Virus record (IMG/VR): IMGVR_UViG_3300047480_000545
Span: 1 to 64,000 of that record
Direction: 5' to 3' (one strand)
Length of the DNA stretch: 64,000 nt
From: a virus
This document shows, one piece after another, positions 40,820 to 49,077 of the stretch (the first letter of the stretch is position 1; every line of letters begins with the position of its first letter). The notes beneath the pieces are model-generated. The model was not told the origin of the DNA. It saw nothing but the letters and a program-made list of their open reading frames with translations, and made no database searches. The translations under genes were made by a program, and so were the position numbers.

Positions 40820-41975
40820 AGTATTGCTGGATTACAGCGATGTTCTAATTCGCCCAAAACGAAGCACACTCAAAAGCCGTTCAGATGTAAGTCTGGAACG
40901 GTCATATACATTTAGAAACTATGTTTCTGGTCCAAACGAAACCATGAATGAAGTGTTTGATCGTAACTACTCTCAATACAAGGGGGTTCCCATCATGGCT
41001 GCAAACATGGATGGTGTTGGAACATTTGAAATGGCAGACGTTCTATCCAGCCAAAGCATTTTTACTTGCTTGGTAAAAACATATTCGATGGATGAACTCG
41101 TTGAGTTCTTTTCACAAAACGTTGAACGTAGAACTCAACATGTAGCTATGAGTATTGGCACCAGTAATGCAGACTATGACAAGTTTGTTCAGGTTTATGC
41201 CAGAGTTGGTGATAATCTAAAATATCTTTGTATTGATGTTGCAAATGGATACAGTCAGCATTTTGTTGAACATGTAAAAAACATTCGCAAAATATATCCA
41301 AACATCGTTATCATCGCAGGAAACGTTGTTACCGCAGACCAAACACAGGAATTGATTCTAAATGGAGCAGACATTGTTAAAGTTGGGATTGGTCCTGGTA
41401 GCGTCTGCACCACTCGGATACAAACTGGTGTCGGTTATCCCCAACTCTCGGCTATCATTGAGTGCGCGGATGCGGCTCATGGTCTTGGTGGACATATTAT
41501 TGCTGACGGGGGCTGTTCTTGTTCTGGGGACGTTGCCAAGGCTTTTGCAGGGGGTGCTGACTTTGTAATGCTAGGTGGCATGTTGGCTGGCCATGACGAA
41601 GGTGGTGGCGAGGTGATAAGTAAATGGTATAACACAGGTGAATACAAACACACTGGCACACCAGAAACTTTTGAAAGTTTTCAACCCATCATCGCAGAAA
41701 AGAAATTTGTTCAGTTCTATGGTATGAGTAGCGATGCTGCTAACACTAAACACTTTGGTGGCCTCAAAGATTATCGGGCAAGTGAAGGCAGAGAAGTATT
41801 GGTTCCGTATCGTGGAAATGTATCCAATACCATTCAAACTATTCTTGGCGGAATACGTTCAACTTGCACTTATGTTGGCGCACCTACCTTGAAACAACTC
41901 AGTAAATGCACCACATTTATTAGGGTAAATAATCAGTATAATCGGACATATGAGTCCACAACAACAAAAATGTAA
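40803..41975 (+). CDS. guaC: GMP reductase (IMPDH/GuaC family)
   Basis: 390 residues. [14 protein letters not shown] at the start, [34 protein letters not shown] (catalytic Cys), [20 protein letters not shown] and the flap [16 protein letters not shown] are diagnostic of GuaC, which converts GMP to IMP with NADPH. GuaC is usually about 345 residues; here the extra length is in the C-terminal part. Phage-directed purine interconversion complements the other nucleotide genes. Confidence 0.88.
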   Translation: MRIENEVLLDYSDVLIRPKRSTLKSRSDVSLERSYTFRNYVSGPNETMNEVFDRNYSQYKGVPIMAANMDGVGTFEMADVLSSQSIFTCLVKTYSMDELVEFFSQNVERRTQHVAMSIGTSNADYDKFVQVYARVGDNLKYLCIDVANGYSQHFVEHVKNIRKIYPNIVIIAGNVVTADQTQELILNGADIVKVGIGPGSVCTTRIQTGVGYPQLSAIIECADAAHGLGGHIIADGGCSCSGDVAKAFAGGADFVMLGGMLAGHDEGGGEVISKWYNTGEYKHTGTPETFESFQPIIAEKKFVQFYGMSSDAANTKHFGGLKDYRASEGREVLVPYRGNVSNTIQTILGGIRSTCTYVGAPTLKQLSKCTTFIRVNNQYNRTYESTTTKM

Positions 41976-41984
41976 GGAAACAAA

Positions 41985-42185
41985 ATGGAAATTCTATTCT
42001 TTCTACTAATATTCTCGTTTGGCGTAGGATATTGGGCAAACTCTTGGGGTCGAAATGGTTGGGGTTGGGGCATAGTAGCCTTCATTCTTTCTCCCCTGCT
42101 TGTAGGTATAGCACTGCTTATTGCTGGTAAAACTGTAGAAAAGAAAGCAGAGGAAGCAAAACGTATCAAGGATATTGTTGGCTGA
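41985..42185 (+). CDS. small membrane protein
   Basis: 66 residues with two hydrophobic helices (about 1-17 and 25-48) linked by WANSWGRNGWGWG, ending in a Lys/Glu helix. Resembles small bacterial inner-membrane proteins of the GRNGW type. Function unknown. Confidence 0.6.
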   Translation: MEILFFLLIFSFGVGYWANSWGRNGWGWGIVAFILSPLLVGIALLIAGKTVEKKAEEAKRIKDIVG

Positions 42186-42191
42186 TAATGA

Positions 42192-42464
42192 ATGTATGAT
42201 AAGAACTCCAACCTCGATTATAAAGTAAACATCGTTAACTCGCGATACATACACGGGGCTGGACTTCCATACACTGTTGTTGTTAGTTTCGATTTAGGAA
42301 ATTACGACAACCATCATATAAAAAAATGCATCAAAGATTTTCGTAACCTTCTTTCTGAAAACTGTGGAAAAGACATAGGAATATATTTTGACAAATATAG
42401 TATGATGGCAACTCTCAGTTTTCGCAACGAAGATGATGCAGCAATATTTACAATGTTGATATAG
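42192..42464 (+). CDS. small phage protein with NEDDAAIF motif
   Basis: 90 residues ending MATLSFRNEDDAAIFTMLI, one of the clearest members of the strand-NEDDA-x-x-F family in this window. Function unknown. Confidence 0.6.
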   Translation: MYDKNSNLDYKVNIVNSRYIHGAGLPYTVVVSFDLGNYDNHHIKKCIKDFRNLLSENCGKDIGIYFDKYSMMATLSFRNEDDAAIFTMLI

Positions 42465-42465
42465 A

Positions 42466-42894
42466 ATGAAAGTAGGATTTACAGCTTCGTCATTTGATTT
42501 ACTACACTCAGGTCACACACTGATGCTTGAAGAAGCTAAAACAGTGTGTGACTATCTTATTGTAGGACTTCAAACTGACCCGACAATAGACCGCCCACAG
42601 AAGAACAAACCAGTTCAAACTGTGGTTGAGAGATACTTGCAACTAAGAGCATGTAAGTATGTTGATGAAATTATCCCATACGCTACCGAACAAGACTTGG
42701 AAGATATTCTTTCTGGTATGCATATTGATATTCGTATTCTTGGTGTTGAATACAGAGACATGGATTTCACAGGCAGAGACATCTGCAAAAAACGTGGAAT
42801 TGAAATTTACTTCAACCAAAGAGATCACAGATTTAGTTCAAGTGACCTAAGAAAAAGAGTAACGAATGAAGAACTACAAAAGACCCAAAAGTAA
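42466..42894 (+). CDS. cytidylyltransferase-like nucleotidyltransferase
   Basis: 142 residues. SFDLLHSGHTLMLEEA contains the H-x-G-H nucleotide-binding motif, and HRFSSSDLRKRV replaces the R-T-x-G-I-S-T-T motif. The size fits glycerol-3-phosphate cytidylyltransferase/RfaE2-type enzymes making CDP- or ADP-activated precursors. Substrate unknown; a role in surface sugar or phospholipid synthesis is possible. Confidence 0.78.
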   Translation: MKVGFTASSFDLLHSGHTLMLEEAKTVCDYLIVGLQTDPTIDRPQKNKPVQTVVERYLQLRACKYVDEIIPYATEQDLEDILSGMHIDIRILGVEYRDMDFTGRDICKKRGIEIYFNQRDHRFSSSDLRKRVTNEELQKTQK

Positions 42895-43180
42895 AGGCGA
42901 CCATAAATATACCATATATCAAGATGGAAACATTACAATGTATTATAGATACGGGTGTCTTCATAGAGAGAAAGGTGCTGCATATATTGACCACACTGTA
43001 AATAGAAAGATATATTATCGTTATGGCAAGATACATCGCAATGATGGTCCAGCCGATATTATTGAAAATGAGTTTTCAGACTTCTATTTGAATGGTGAAC
43101 GATATAATTTTGACGAATGGGTCAACAAAACGAATGCGTCTGATGAAGTAAAGGCGCATCTTATTTTATTATATGGATGA
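42866..43180 (+). CDS. protein with two GKIHRxxGPA repeats
   Basis: 104 residues. YRYGCLHREKGAAYIDH and YRYGKIHRNDGPADII are two MORN-like phage repeats, followed by FYLNGERYNFDEWVNK. Related to the single-repeat protein at 21535. Role unknown. Overlaps the previous gene by 29 bases. Confidence 0.6.
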   Translation: MKNYKRPKSKGDHKYTIYQDGNITMYYRYGCLHREKGAAYIDHTVNRKIYYRYGKIHRNDGPADIIENEFSDFYLNGERYNFDEWVNKTNASDEVKAHLILLYG

Positions 43181-43184
43181 AAAA

Positions 43185-43433
43185 ATGAAAGCAAAAATAT
43201 ATACCAAGAATGGATGCAGTTATTGCATTCAGGCAAAAACTCTATTGCAAATTCGTGGTGTTCAGTATGAAGAACTGAATGTTGAGTTTGTGGATGGAGC
43301 GAAAGAAAACATGCTTGCAGAATGTGCGGCAGTAAATTACACTCCAAGAACATATCCTCAAATATGGGTAGATGGAAATCACATTGGTGGATTCACTGAA
43401 CTAAAAGCATACTTTGACAAAGTAGTATGTTGA
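43185..43433 (+). CDS. glutaredoxin
   Basis: 82 residues from ATG 43185 (an ATG at 43173 is the alternative). Active site NGCSYCIQAK, cis-Pro in PRTYPQIWVDG and the GG of HIGGFTELKAY are the classic glutaredoxin series. Reduces disulfides with glutathione, for example host or phage ribonucleotide reductase. Confidence 0.9.
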   Translation: MKAKIYTKNGCSYCIQAKTLLQIRGVQYEELNVEFVDGAKENMLAECAAVNYTPRTYPQIWVDGNHIGGFTELKAYFDKVVC

Positions 43434-43442
43434 CCGAATCAT

Positions 43443-43984
43443 AGAGTCTATGATACTCTTATAAAGTCAGGTGTATACCTGTCATATAAAGGTAGTAAAA
43501 CTTATAACACAGACAATGAGGATGTATCCTCTGTTACGTTTTCGGTAGTAATAAACCACTATGCGAATAGATATAGTGACAATGTGTGCTCTGGCATTTT
43601 ACCGATGCCAGAGTTCGTTTATGTAATCAAGATGACCACTTGAAAAATGAGCGGGCAATCCATGACACTTAGGGAACCCGCAAGACTGCTAATGTAATTC
43701 ATACTGCTATAGCAAGTCTGCGTCATAATAAGTTAGAACGTAAAATGGCACCGCGTGACCACCATAACCTGACGTAACAAGGTTGTTCTGTATGAAGTAT
43801 CAGTGTGACGGAAAAGATTTCCCCATAGATACACGCTTGCCAGCCTGAAGGCAAAGTGTATCTTGGCTCTGGAAATGATATAAGAAAATAATATCATAAC
43901 TAAAAAATTATGATGGATATGAATGACGAAGCGATAGCAAGGAATGAGTGTCCATCATAATTTGATACTTACAGAGTAAGTATC
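43443..43984 (+). ncRNA. large structured non-coding RNA (about 540 nt)
   Basis: No credible open frame between the glutaredoxin stop and the 43998 promoter, but a dense series of hairpins: CAGGT/ACCTG (43468-43481), GAGGA/TCCTC (43518-43531), CTCTGGCAT/ATGCCAGAG (43589-43613), CGCAAGACTGCT with AGCAAGTCTGCG (43679-43722, two bulges), GATACAC/GTGTATC enclosing TTGCC/GGCAA (43828-43862), ATGATAT/ATATCAT (43875-43897), AATTATGATGGA / TCCATCATAATT (43906-43917 with 43951-43962) and GATACTTA/TAAGTATC (43964-43984). Size, ornate structure and phage context recall GOLLD/ROOL-type giant RNAs, but I cannot match a consensus. Confidence 0.7.
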
Positions 43985-43997
43985 TGTATGAATCCAC

Positions 43998-44026
43998 TTG
44001 ACAAATGAATCTGCATAGTATATGTA
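43998..44026 (+). promoter_or_regulatory. GANTC-type sigma70 promoter
   Basis: TTGACA, 17-bp spacer with GAATC at spacer positions 4-8, TATGTA. Further GANTC sites flank it (GAATC near 43990, GATTC near 44029). Drives the TPM-LemA-like pair. Confidence 0.7.
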
Positions 44027-44055
44027 TGGATTCGAAATAACCGATAGGAAATCAC

Positions 44056-45165
44056 ATGACCGCATACTATGCCTTTCTATTCCTTATCCCTGTTGTGATA
44101 TGGATTGGAATCACAAAGACCTTCCTACACATGAACATCACTTGGGGTGAAGTTGCTATTCAATTTGTAGCAACAAGTCTTATCATTTTTCTGGTATTTC
44201 TTGCTGGCATTGGGTCACAGACAAGTGATGTAAAATTCGTAAATGGCGTAGTAACTGAACTCGTCAAAGAAAGAAAGTCTTGCAATCAATATTGGAGCGA
44301 TTGGCCAGATAGCTTCTGCACCAATCAACAAACAAGAACGGTAAGGAATGGGCAAACTTGCACAACCGTCAATAATAAACGCACTTGCACTCCAAAATAC
44401 AAAACTCAATATCGTTCAAAATATTCTTGGGAACAAAAGTATTTTATTGAAACAACGATTGACACGTATCAAATTTCTCGTGTTGATGCCCAAGGCGTAA
44501 ACATTCCGCCTCGCGTTGCAGAAGCGAATGTTGGTGACCCTGTATCTGGTCAAGTATCGTATACAAACTATATTCGTGGTGCGTCTACAAGTCTCTTCAA
44601 CAAACATCTGAAACCAGAAGAACTGCCTTCTATCTCCTATCCTGCCATCTATGACTTCTATCGTTCTGACCGTGTGATTACTGTTGATTATTCTATGCCA
44701 GAAACAATGAAAGCAGAATGGAACAAGAAACTTTCTATTCTAAACTCTGATATTGTGAAAACTGGCGCAAACGTAATCATTGTAGTAACCAGTAAGAATC
44801 AAGACTTTGCTGAACAACTGGCACAATCTTGGGATGCCCATAATATCAATGACGTAATCGTTGTGATTGGTATGGCAGACAACAATATTTCTTGGGTGGA
44901 TGTGCGTAGTTGGAGTGAAGATAGCATTGTAAACGTGAAAATCCGTGATGCAATTTATGATGCGAAAGTTCTTGACATTGATACGATCAATACCTATATT
45001 GGGAATGTGATTCGAAGCGACTACAAACTTCAATCAATGGACGACTTTGAATACCTGTCCAACGACATTGTTCCGCCTACTTGGGCATTTGTCTTGGCAC
45101 TCATCGTGCTTCTAATTGTAACCCCTGCAATCACCTATGTGATGAACAAATATAAAATCGTCTAA
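44056..45165 (+). CDS. membrane protein with TPM-like domain
   Basis: 369 residues. Two N-terminal TM segments (about 4-22 and 34-54), a Cys-rich extracytoplasmic part (CNQYWSDWPDSFCTNQQ, TCTTVNNKRTCTP), then GANVIIVVTSKNQDFAEQLA and DVIVVIGMADNNISWVDV, resembling the TPM (YgcG/Psb32) fold, and a final TM at about 340-360. TPM proteins often pair with LemA-like proteins in bacterial operons, and the next gene is LemA-like, which supports the call. Confidence 0.6.
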   Translation: MTAYYAFLFLIPVVIWIGITKTFLHMNITWGEVAIQFVATSLIIFLVFLAGIGSQTSDVKFVNGVVTELVKERKSCNQYWSDWPDSFCTNQQTRTVRNGQTCTTVNNKRTCTPKYKTQYRSKYSWEQKYFIETTIDTYQISRVDAQGVNIPPRVAEANVGDPVSGQVSYTNYIRGASTSLFNKHLKPEELPSISYPAIYDFYRSDRVITVDYSMPETMKAEWNKKLSILNSDIVKTGANVIIVVTSKNQDFAEQLAQSWDAHNINDVIVVIGMADNNISWVDVRSWSEDSIVNVKIRDAIYDAKVLDIDTINTYIGNVIRSDYKLQSMDDFEYLSNDIVPPTWAFVLALIVLLIVTPAITYVMNKYKIV

Positions 45166-45175
45166 GGAGAAAAAG

Positions 45176-45721
45176 ATGAAATACCTAATCGCTGCCCTTG
45201 TCTTTGTTGTCGGTCTGGTTGGCCTTGTGTTCATGAGTTATGTGTCCGCGTATAACACTGGTAACCGACTTGAAAATCAGATTGTCGCAACATTTGAAGA
45301 CAACAAAAACATTCTTGCTCAATACAGTAATCGTATTGCGGAAGCCGCTCAAATCCCCGCAATGCAACGAGACGATTTGACTGCGGTTGTAACCGCTGCC
45401 CTTGATGCTCGTTATGGAGAAGAAGGTTCAAAAGCTATGTTCCAGTTCATTCAGGAACAAAACCCAACCATTGACAGCACTGTATACACTCAACTACAAC
45501 GCATGATTGAAGCGGGTCGTATTGACTTTGCAACTGCCCAAACTCGGTTGATTGATCAGAAACGTGTATATGAAACTGCCCTTGGTTCATTCTGGCAAGG
45601 CACTTGGATGCGAGTCGCTGGATATCCAAAAATTAATCTTGACGACTACAAGATTGTGACCAATGCCCGAACTGAAGAAGCGTTCAAGACTGGTGTCGAA
45701 GAACCACTCAAACTACGATAA
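45176..45721 (+). CDS. LemA-like membrane protein
   Basis: 181 residues. One N-terminal TM segment (about 3-24) followed by a helical exterior domain: YNTGNRLENQIVATFEDNKN parallels the LemA start YNxLVxxxxxVxxxWSxVxxQ. The length (about 180) fits LemA. LemA proteins are anchored helical bundles of unclear function. Transcribed with the TPM-like gene and ended by a strong terminator. Confidence 0.62.
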   Translation: MKYLIAALVFVVGLVGLVFMSYVSAYNTGNRLENQIVATFEDNKNILAQYSNRIAEAAQIPAMQRDDLTAVVTAALDARYGEEGSKAMFQFIQEQNPTIDSTVYTQLQRMIEAGRIDFATAQTRLIDQKRVYETALGSFWQGTWMRVAGYPKINLDDYKIVTNARTEEAFKTGVEEPLKLR

Positions 45722-45728
45722 TCTCAAC

Positions 45729-45754
45729 AAAAGGCGGCTTCGGTCGCCTTTTTT
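45729..45754 (+). terminator. rho-independent terminator
   Basis: AAAGGCGGC-TTCG-GTCGCCTTTTTT hairpin, near copy of the terminator at 15168. Confidence 0.9.
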
Positions 45755-45756
45755 AT

Positions 45757-45785
45757 TTGACAATCTTGGGTTATCAACTTATCAT
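45757..45785 (+). promoter_or_regulatory. sigma70-like promoter
   Basis: TTGACA, 17-bp spacer, TATCAT; no GANTC. Drives the 66-residue gene at 45815. Confidence 0.6.
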
Positions 45786-45814
45786 AGAAGTATAGAAACA
45801 GAAAGGAACCGAAG

Positions 45815-46015
45815 ATGAAAGTAAAATACGAAGTCTGCACTATTGAATCAGAACGTGGTTGGGGACAAAAACGAGAATATGCTTTGTTTGATACGATAGA
45901 AGAAGCCATCAAGTATCGTGACCATATCAACTCATTCAATGAGCCACCAGAAGCAATCGCACCTGATTGGTATATGATTGCCGAACAAGAAATACGAGTT
46001 GTGGAACAAAAATAA
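45815..46015 (+). CDS. hypothetical small protein
   Basis: 66 residues: MKVKYEVCTIESERGWGQKR then FDTIEEAIKYRDHIN, a single alpha/beta unit like small phage SPOR/RRM-like folds. A stand-alone unit between a promoter and a terminator. Function unknown. Confidence 0.6.
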   Translation: MKVKYEVCTIESERGWGQKREYALFDTIEEAIKYRDHINSFNEPPEAIAPDWYMIAEQEIRVVEQK

Positions 46016-46037
46016 AGAGGGGAAACCCTCTTTTTTA
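46014..46037 (+). terminator. rho-independent terminator
   Basis: AAAGAGGG-GAAA-CCCTCTTTTTT hairpin with a GNRA loop, overlapping the 46015 stop. Confidence 0.88.
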
Positions 46038-46038
46038 T

Positions 46039-46067
46039 TTGACAAGGTAAGAATCATACTGTATGGT
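46039..46067 (+). promoter_or_regulatory. GANTC-type sigma70 promoter
   Basis: TTGACA, 17-bp spacer with GAATC at positions 7-11, TATGGT. Drives the CCA-adding enzyme. Confidence 0.72.
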
Positions 46068-46094
46068 GTAACAGTAATGAGAAAGGAATCACCA

Positions 46095-47345
46095 ATGCAA
46101 ACATTTCTGGTCGGCGGTGCTGTTCGCGATATGCTGATGGGCATGGAGCCGAAAGATAAAGATTTTGTCGTGGTCGGTTCCACGGTCGAAGAAATGCTGG
46201 CTGCTGGCTTTGAAAAAGTTGGCGCTGATTTTCCTGTGTTTCTGCACCCCGAAACTGGTGAAGAATTTGCTCTGGCTCGTCGTGAAAAAAAGACTGGCAC
46301 TGGGTATCTGGGTTTCACTTCTGAGTTCGGCACTGATGTGACGCTGGAAGAAGACCTGGGTCGACGTGACCTGACCATCAACAGCATGTCTCTGCAACGC
46401 ATGGAAGACACTGAGTTCTTTGTTGAAGGCGATGAAGGTAGTTTTGCTCTGTTTGACCCCTTTGGTGGTCAAGATGATCTGAATGCCAAAGTTCTGCGTC
46501 ATACTTCTAATGCTTTCGTTGAAGACCCTGTTCGGGTTCTGCGTCTGGCTCGGTTCCGTGCTCGTTTTGGTGCGGAATGGACTGTTGCCAAGGAAACTCG
46601 TGAACTGGTTCATACGATGGCCAAGAAGGGCGTTCTGAACGAACTGACTGCTGAACGGGTGTGGAAAGAACTGAGCCGTGCTCTGATGGAACCCCATCCT
46701 CGCCTGTTCTTTGATACGCTGCTGGAATGTGATGCTCTGCATGTTCTGTTTCCCGAAGTGTATGCACTGTGTTCTGCGATGGAAAGTCGCCGTTGGCACC
46801 CCGAAGGTAATGCCTTTGAGCATACCATGCTGGTTCTGACTCAAGCTGCCAAGTTTGGGTTTGATCTGGAAACTCGGTTTGCTGCACTGGTTCATGACTT
46901 TGGTAAAGGTCTGACTCGGAAAGAAGACTTTCCTAAGCACTTCGGGCATGATGTGAAGGGTGTTCCCGTTGTGGAAGCCTTTGCTGACCGTCTGACTGTT
47001 CCTGCTAAGATGCGTGACCGTGCGATGAAAGCTACTCGGTTTCACATGAATATGCACAAACTGGATGATCTGAACCCGAAAACTTTTGTCAAGATGTTTG
47101 ATGAAATGGGTTCGCTGAATGATCCTGAAACTGTGAATGTTCTGCATCGGGTTGGTATGTGCGATGAGCGTGGTCGTCTGGGTAGTGAAAACAACTCTGT
47201 TGACCAACTGGACGTTCTGCTGACCAAGTGGGAAGCGTTCAAGAGTGTGAAGTTCAACGATGTTTTCCCGAATGGTGAAAAGAAAGTTGAAAAAATCAAA
47301 GAAGGCATGAAACGTGCTCGGACTCAAGCGGTTGCCGCCGCTTGA
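46095..47345 (+). CDS. cca: CCA-adding tRNA nucleotidyltransferase with HD domain
   Basis: Adds or repairs the 3' CCA end of tRNA. 416 residues, the length of the proteobacterial class-II enzyme. FLVGGAVRDMLMGMEPKDKD (metal Asp-x-Asp), RRDLTINSM, the B motif VEDPVRVLRLARFRARFG, and an HD domain (HTMLVLTQ...FAALVHDFGKG). Codon use differs sharply from neighbours: Leu is almost only CTG, Pro mostly CCC/CCT, whereas adjacent genes use CTT/CTA and CCA. This indicates recent acquisition from a higher-GC genome. A start upstream is not needed; ATG 46095 has AAAGGAA. Confidence 0.92.
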   Translation: MQTFLVGGAVRDMLMGMEPKDKDFVVVGSTVEEMLAAGFEKVGADFPVFLHPETGEEFALARREKKTGTGYLGFTSEFGTDVTLEEDLGRRDLTINSMSLQRMEDTEFFVEGDEGSFALFDPFGGQDDLNAKVLRHTSNAFVEDPVRVLRLARFRARFGAEWTVAKETRELVHTMAKKGVLNELTAERVWKELSRALMEPHPRLFFDTLLECDALHVLFPEVYALCSAMESRRWHPEGNAFEHTMLVLTQAAKFGFDLETRFAALVHDFGKGLTRKEDFPKHFGHDVKGVPVVEAFADRLTVPAKMRDRAMKATRFHMNMHKLDDLNPKTFVKMFDEMGSLNDPETVNVLHRVGMCDERGRLGSENNSVDQLDVLLTKWEAFKSVKFNDVFPNGEKKVEKIKEGMKRARTQAVAAA

Positions 47346-47355
47346 GTTTTTTCTA

Positions 47356-47384
47356 TTGACAATCCATACGAATCACTATATAAG
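47356..47384 (+). promoter_or_regulatory. GANTC-type sigma70 promoter
   Basis: TTGACA, 17-bp spacer with GAATC at positions 9-13, TATAAG, then TAATCTGTAACCAAGAGAG leader shared with several others. Confidence 0.82.
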
Positions 47385-47413
47385 TAATCTGTAACCAAGA
47401 GAGAGGAAACCAG

Positions 47414-47626
47414 ATGAACCTTTTCCGTGCCAAGCGTGAGTTTGAAATCCATGCCAAAGAAAATCTTGAGGTTGAGGAAATTGGCGGAACGATGTATGTA
47501 TTTGGTTCCGAACTCGCTTGCCTTCGTTTGATGAACACCTACCGTCATTGCGGTGACCGTGTTCTTGCGAAGTTTTCCGAAAACAAAAAGTCGTGGTTCT
47601 TCCGTCTTGAGCCGAATGTGGATTGA
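47414..47626 (+). CDS. hypothetical protein
   Basis: 70 residues starting MNLFRAKREFEIHAKENLEV, basic, alpha/beta. Own promoter; the next promoter overlaps its stop. Function unknown. Confidence 0.6.
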   Translation: MNLFRAKREFEIHAKENLEVEEIGGTMYVFGSELACLRLMNTYRHCGDRVLAKFSENKKSWFFRLEPNVD

Positions 47627-47651
47627 CAAGAACAACGAATCACTATATACA
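47623..47651 (+). promoter_or_regulatory. GANTC-type sigma70 promoter
   Basis: TTGACA, 17-bp spacer with GAATC at positions 9-13, TATACA. -35 overlaps the 47626 stop. Confidence 0.82.
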
Positions 47652-47678
47652 TATCTTGTAGCAAACAAGGAGACAATC

Positions 47679-47945
47679 ATGAAAACTCTCGCTTCGCACT
47701 TTGGTTCCAAACTTCTGATTAAACCCGCAGAAGGTGACACGTCAACTACCATCGCTCATCTTGCACAGTTTGTCAAGTTTGATCCTCGTGATGCCAAACT
47801 GTTTCATACGTCTGTTCCCGTGATTGCCTACGATGCCCTTGAAGAAGAATATGGTAAGTTTGAAAAAGACCATGGTGATGCCGACTACTATGATGGCTTC
47901 TATATGAAGTTCAAAGACGGTTCTACCATTTCGGTTCGCACCTAA
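47679..47945 (+). CDS. hypothetical protein
   Basis: 88 residues starting MKTLASHFGSKLLIKPAEGD; acidic middle (EEEYGKFEKDHGDADYYDG), ends in a strand. AAGGAG ribosome site. Function unknown. Confidence 0.6.
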   Translation: MKTLASHFGSKLLIKPAEGDTSTTIAHLAQFVKFDPRDAKLFHTSVPVIAYDALEEEYGKFEKDHGDADYYDGFYMKFKDGSTISVRT

Positions 47946-47960
47946 TCAGAAAAGGAAAAT

Positions 47961-48131
47961 ATGATGGCTTGGTTTCGCACTGTGATGGTAATGATTGGCC
48001 TTCTTATGGTGATTGCCGCTGGTTGCATCGATGAAGGGGTTTCTCTTTGGATTGCTGCTGCTCTTGCTATTCCAGGGCTTGCCTTGATGTTTGTCTTTGG
48101 CGTGATGTTTGAAACTGAGCGGGATTACTGA
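47961..48131 (+). CDS. small two-TM membrane protein
   Basis: 56 residues with two hydrophobic segments (about 5-22 and 28-50) and the tail FETERDY. AAAGGAAA ribosome site. One-base overlap with the next gene. Function unknown. Confidence 0.6.
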   Translation: MMAWFRTVMVMIGLLMVIAAGCIDEGVSLWIAAALAIPGLALMFVFGVMFETERDY

Positions 48132-48379
48132 TGAAAAACTTCAGAACAAAAACAATTCGGTGTGAATGGCAAGTCGTCATTCAACAAGTTGACCAATATG
48201 GTTGTAACTATCCCACCAGCGCGGTAGTTCTTGATCGTTGGCCAACAGCCGAAGAGGCTTACGCTGACTTACCAAACCATGGGTTCGAACATGAGTATGT
48301 GAAAGGTCGTTGGCTCCCAAATGCAGGACCATCCAACGGATGGCTTGAAGTTCAATATCGAGAAGTGGAAGTAAAATGA
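48131..48379 (+). CDS. hypothetical protein
   Basis: 82 residues: CEWQVVIQQVDQYGCNYPTS, then WPTAEEAYADLPNHGFE; a small alpha/beta fold. ATGA link to the next gene. Function unknown. Confidence 0.55.
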   Translation: MKNFRTKTIRCEWQVVIQQVDQYGCNYPTSAVVLDRWPTAEEAYADLPNHGFEHEYVKGRWLPNAGPSNGWLEVQYREVEVK

Positions 48380-48777
48380 GCACGACTGACCAACTTATCG
48401 CCAAGGCTATGAGCACCACTTCTGAAGACGAAGCAATTGCTTGTTTGCGAATGGCACGAAAGAAAGGTGGAAAAGTAACTCAATCTTTTGGTCAAAAGTC
48501 AGAAGAAGTTACTTATAATGGCCATACTGCAAAGTATTGGTATGAGAAGGCTCTGGCATATTACAATTATCACAAGCAAAATAATAACTCTGCTGATTAC
48601 CGAACCCTGAAATACCTATATGACAATCTGTCAATTGAACATCGCAACCTGATGAACAAAGAATATGCCCTAAAGCGTAAAGCACGGGAATTGCAATCAT
48701 CTGTCAATACGATGAAAATTGTTATCGGTGGTATGATTGTTATGTTTATTTCTGTTCTGCCGATGGTTTTTCGTTGA
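48376..48777 (+). CDS. DUF2786-like protein with C-terminal TM anchor
   Basis: 133 residues. TSEDEAIACLRMARKKGG (about 14-31) matches the short DUF2786 helix seen in phage and bacterial proteins. A charged middle follows and the end is hydrophobic (about 113-130: IVIGGMIVMFISVLPMVF), so it is probably tail-anchored. The stop overlaps the next promoter. Confidence 0.62.
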   Translation: MSTTDQLIAKAMSTTSEDEAIACLRMARKKGGKVTQSFGQKSEEVTYNGHTAKYWYEKALAYYNYHKQNNNSADYRTLKYLYDNLSIEHRNLMNKEYALKRKARELQSSVNTMKIVIGGMIVMFISVLPMVFR

Positions 48778-48802
48778 CATTCCAAAAGAATCACGATATA
48801 CA
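48774..48802 (+). promoter_or_regulatory. GANTC-type sigma70 promoter
   Basis: TTGACA, 17-bp spacer with GAATC at positions 9-13, TATACA. Confidence 0.82.
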
Positions 48803-48827
48803 TACACTGTAGCCAATGAGGGAGACG

Positions 48828-49022
48828 ATGATGGAAACCAAGTTTATTGAAAACCCCATCTACGTTGTGTATGAAACAAAAGGCGTTACTTATGATCCCT
48901 ACATGGGGTTGACTGGCGCGGTTCCTGTTGCAAAGTATAAGTCGTATATCGACATGGTTGATGCTTGGCTTTATCAACTTTGCAGCCAAAGCCACAACTT
49001 CTATGTTGAAGAAGCTGCTTGA
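48828..49022 (+). CDS. hypothetical small protein
   Basis: 64 residues (two ATG codons, GAGGGAG ribosome site), METKFIENPIYVVYETKG at the start, helical aromatic end. Own promoter; the next promoter overlaps its stop. Function unknown. Confidence 0.58.
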   Translation: MMETKFIENPIYVVYETKGVTYDPYMGLTGAVPVAKYKSYIDMVDAWLYQLCSQSHNFYVEEAA

Positions 49023-49047
49023 CAATCTGAACGAATCACGATATACA
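49019..49047 (+). promoter_or_regulatory. GANTC-type sigma70 promoter
   Basis: TTGACA, 17-bp spacer with GAATC at positions 9-13, TATACA. Confidence 0.82.
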
Positions 49048-49077
49048 TATCCTGTAAGCAAAAGAGAGGAAATCAAA

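Noticed and set aside
43750-43790. CGTAACAAGGT in the large RNA, identical to 11 bases of 16S rRNA next to the decoding site, with CACCGC nearby
   Set aside because: An 11-base match is expected by chance at roughly this level for this much non-coding sequence against rRNA, and flanking bases do not follow helix 44.
46089-47327. Long open frame (412 codons) on the minus strand opposite the CCA-adding enzyme
   Set aside because: It mirrors the CTG/GAA-biased codons of the plus-strand gene, has no ribosome site or recognisable motif, and every other gene is on the plus strand.
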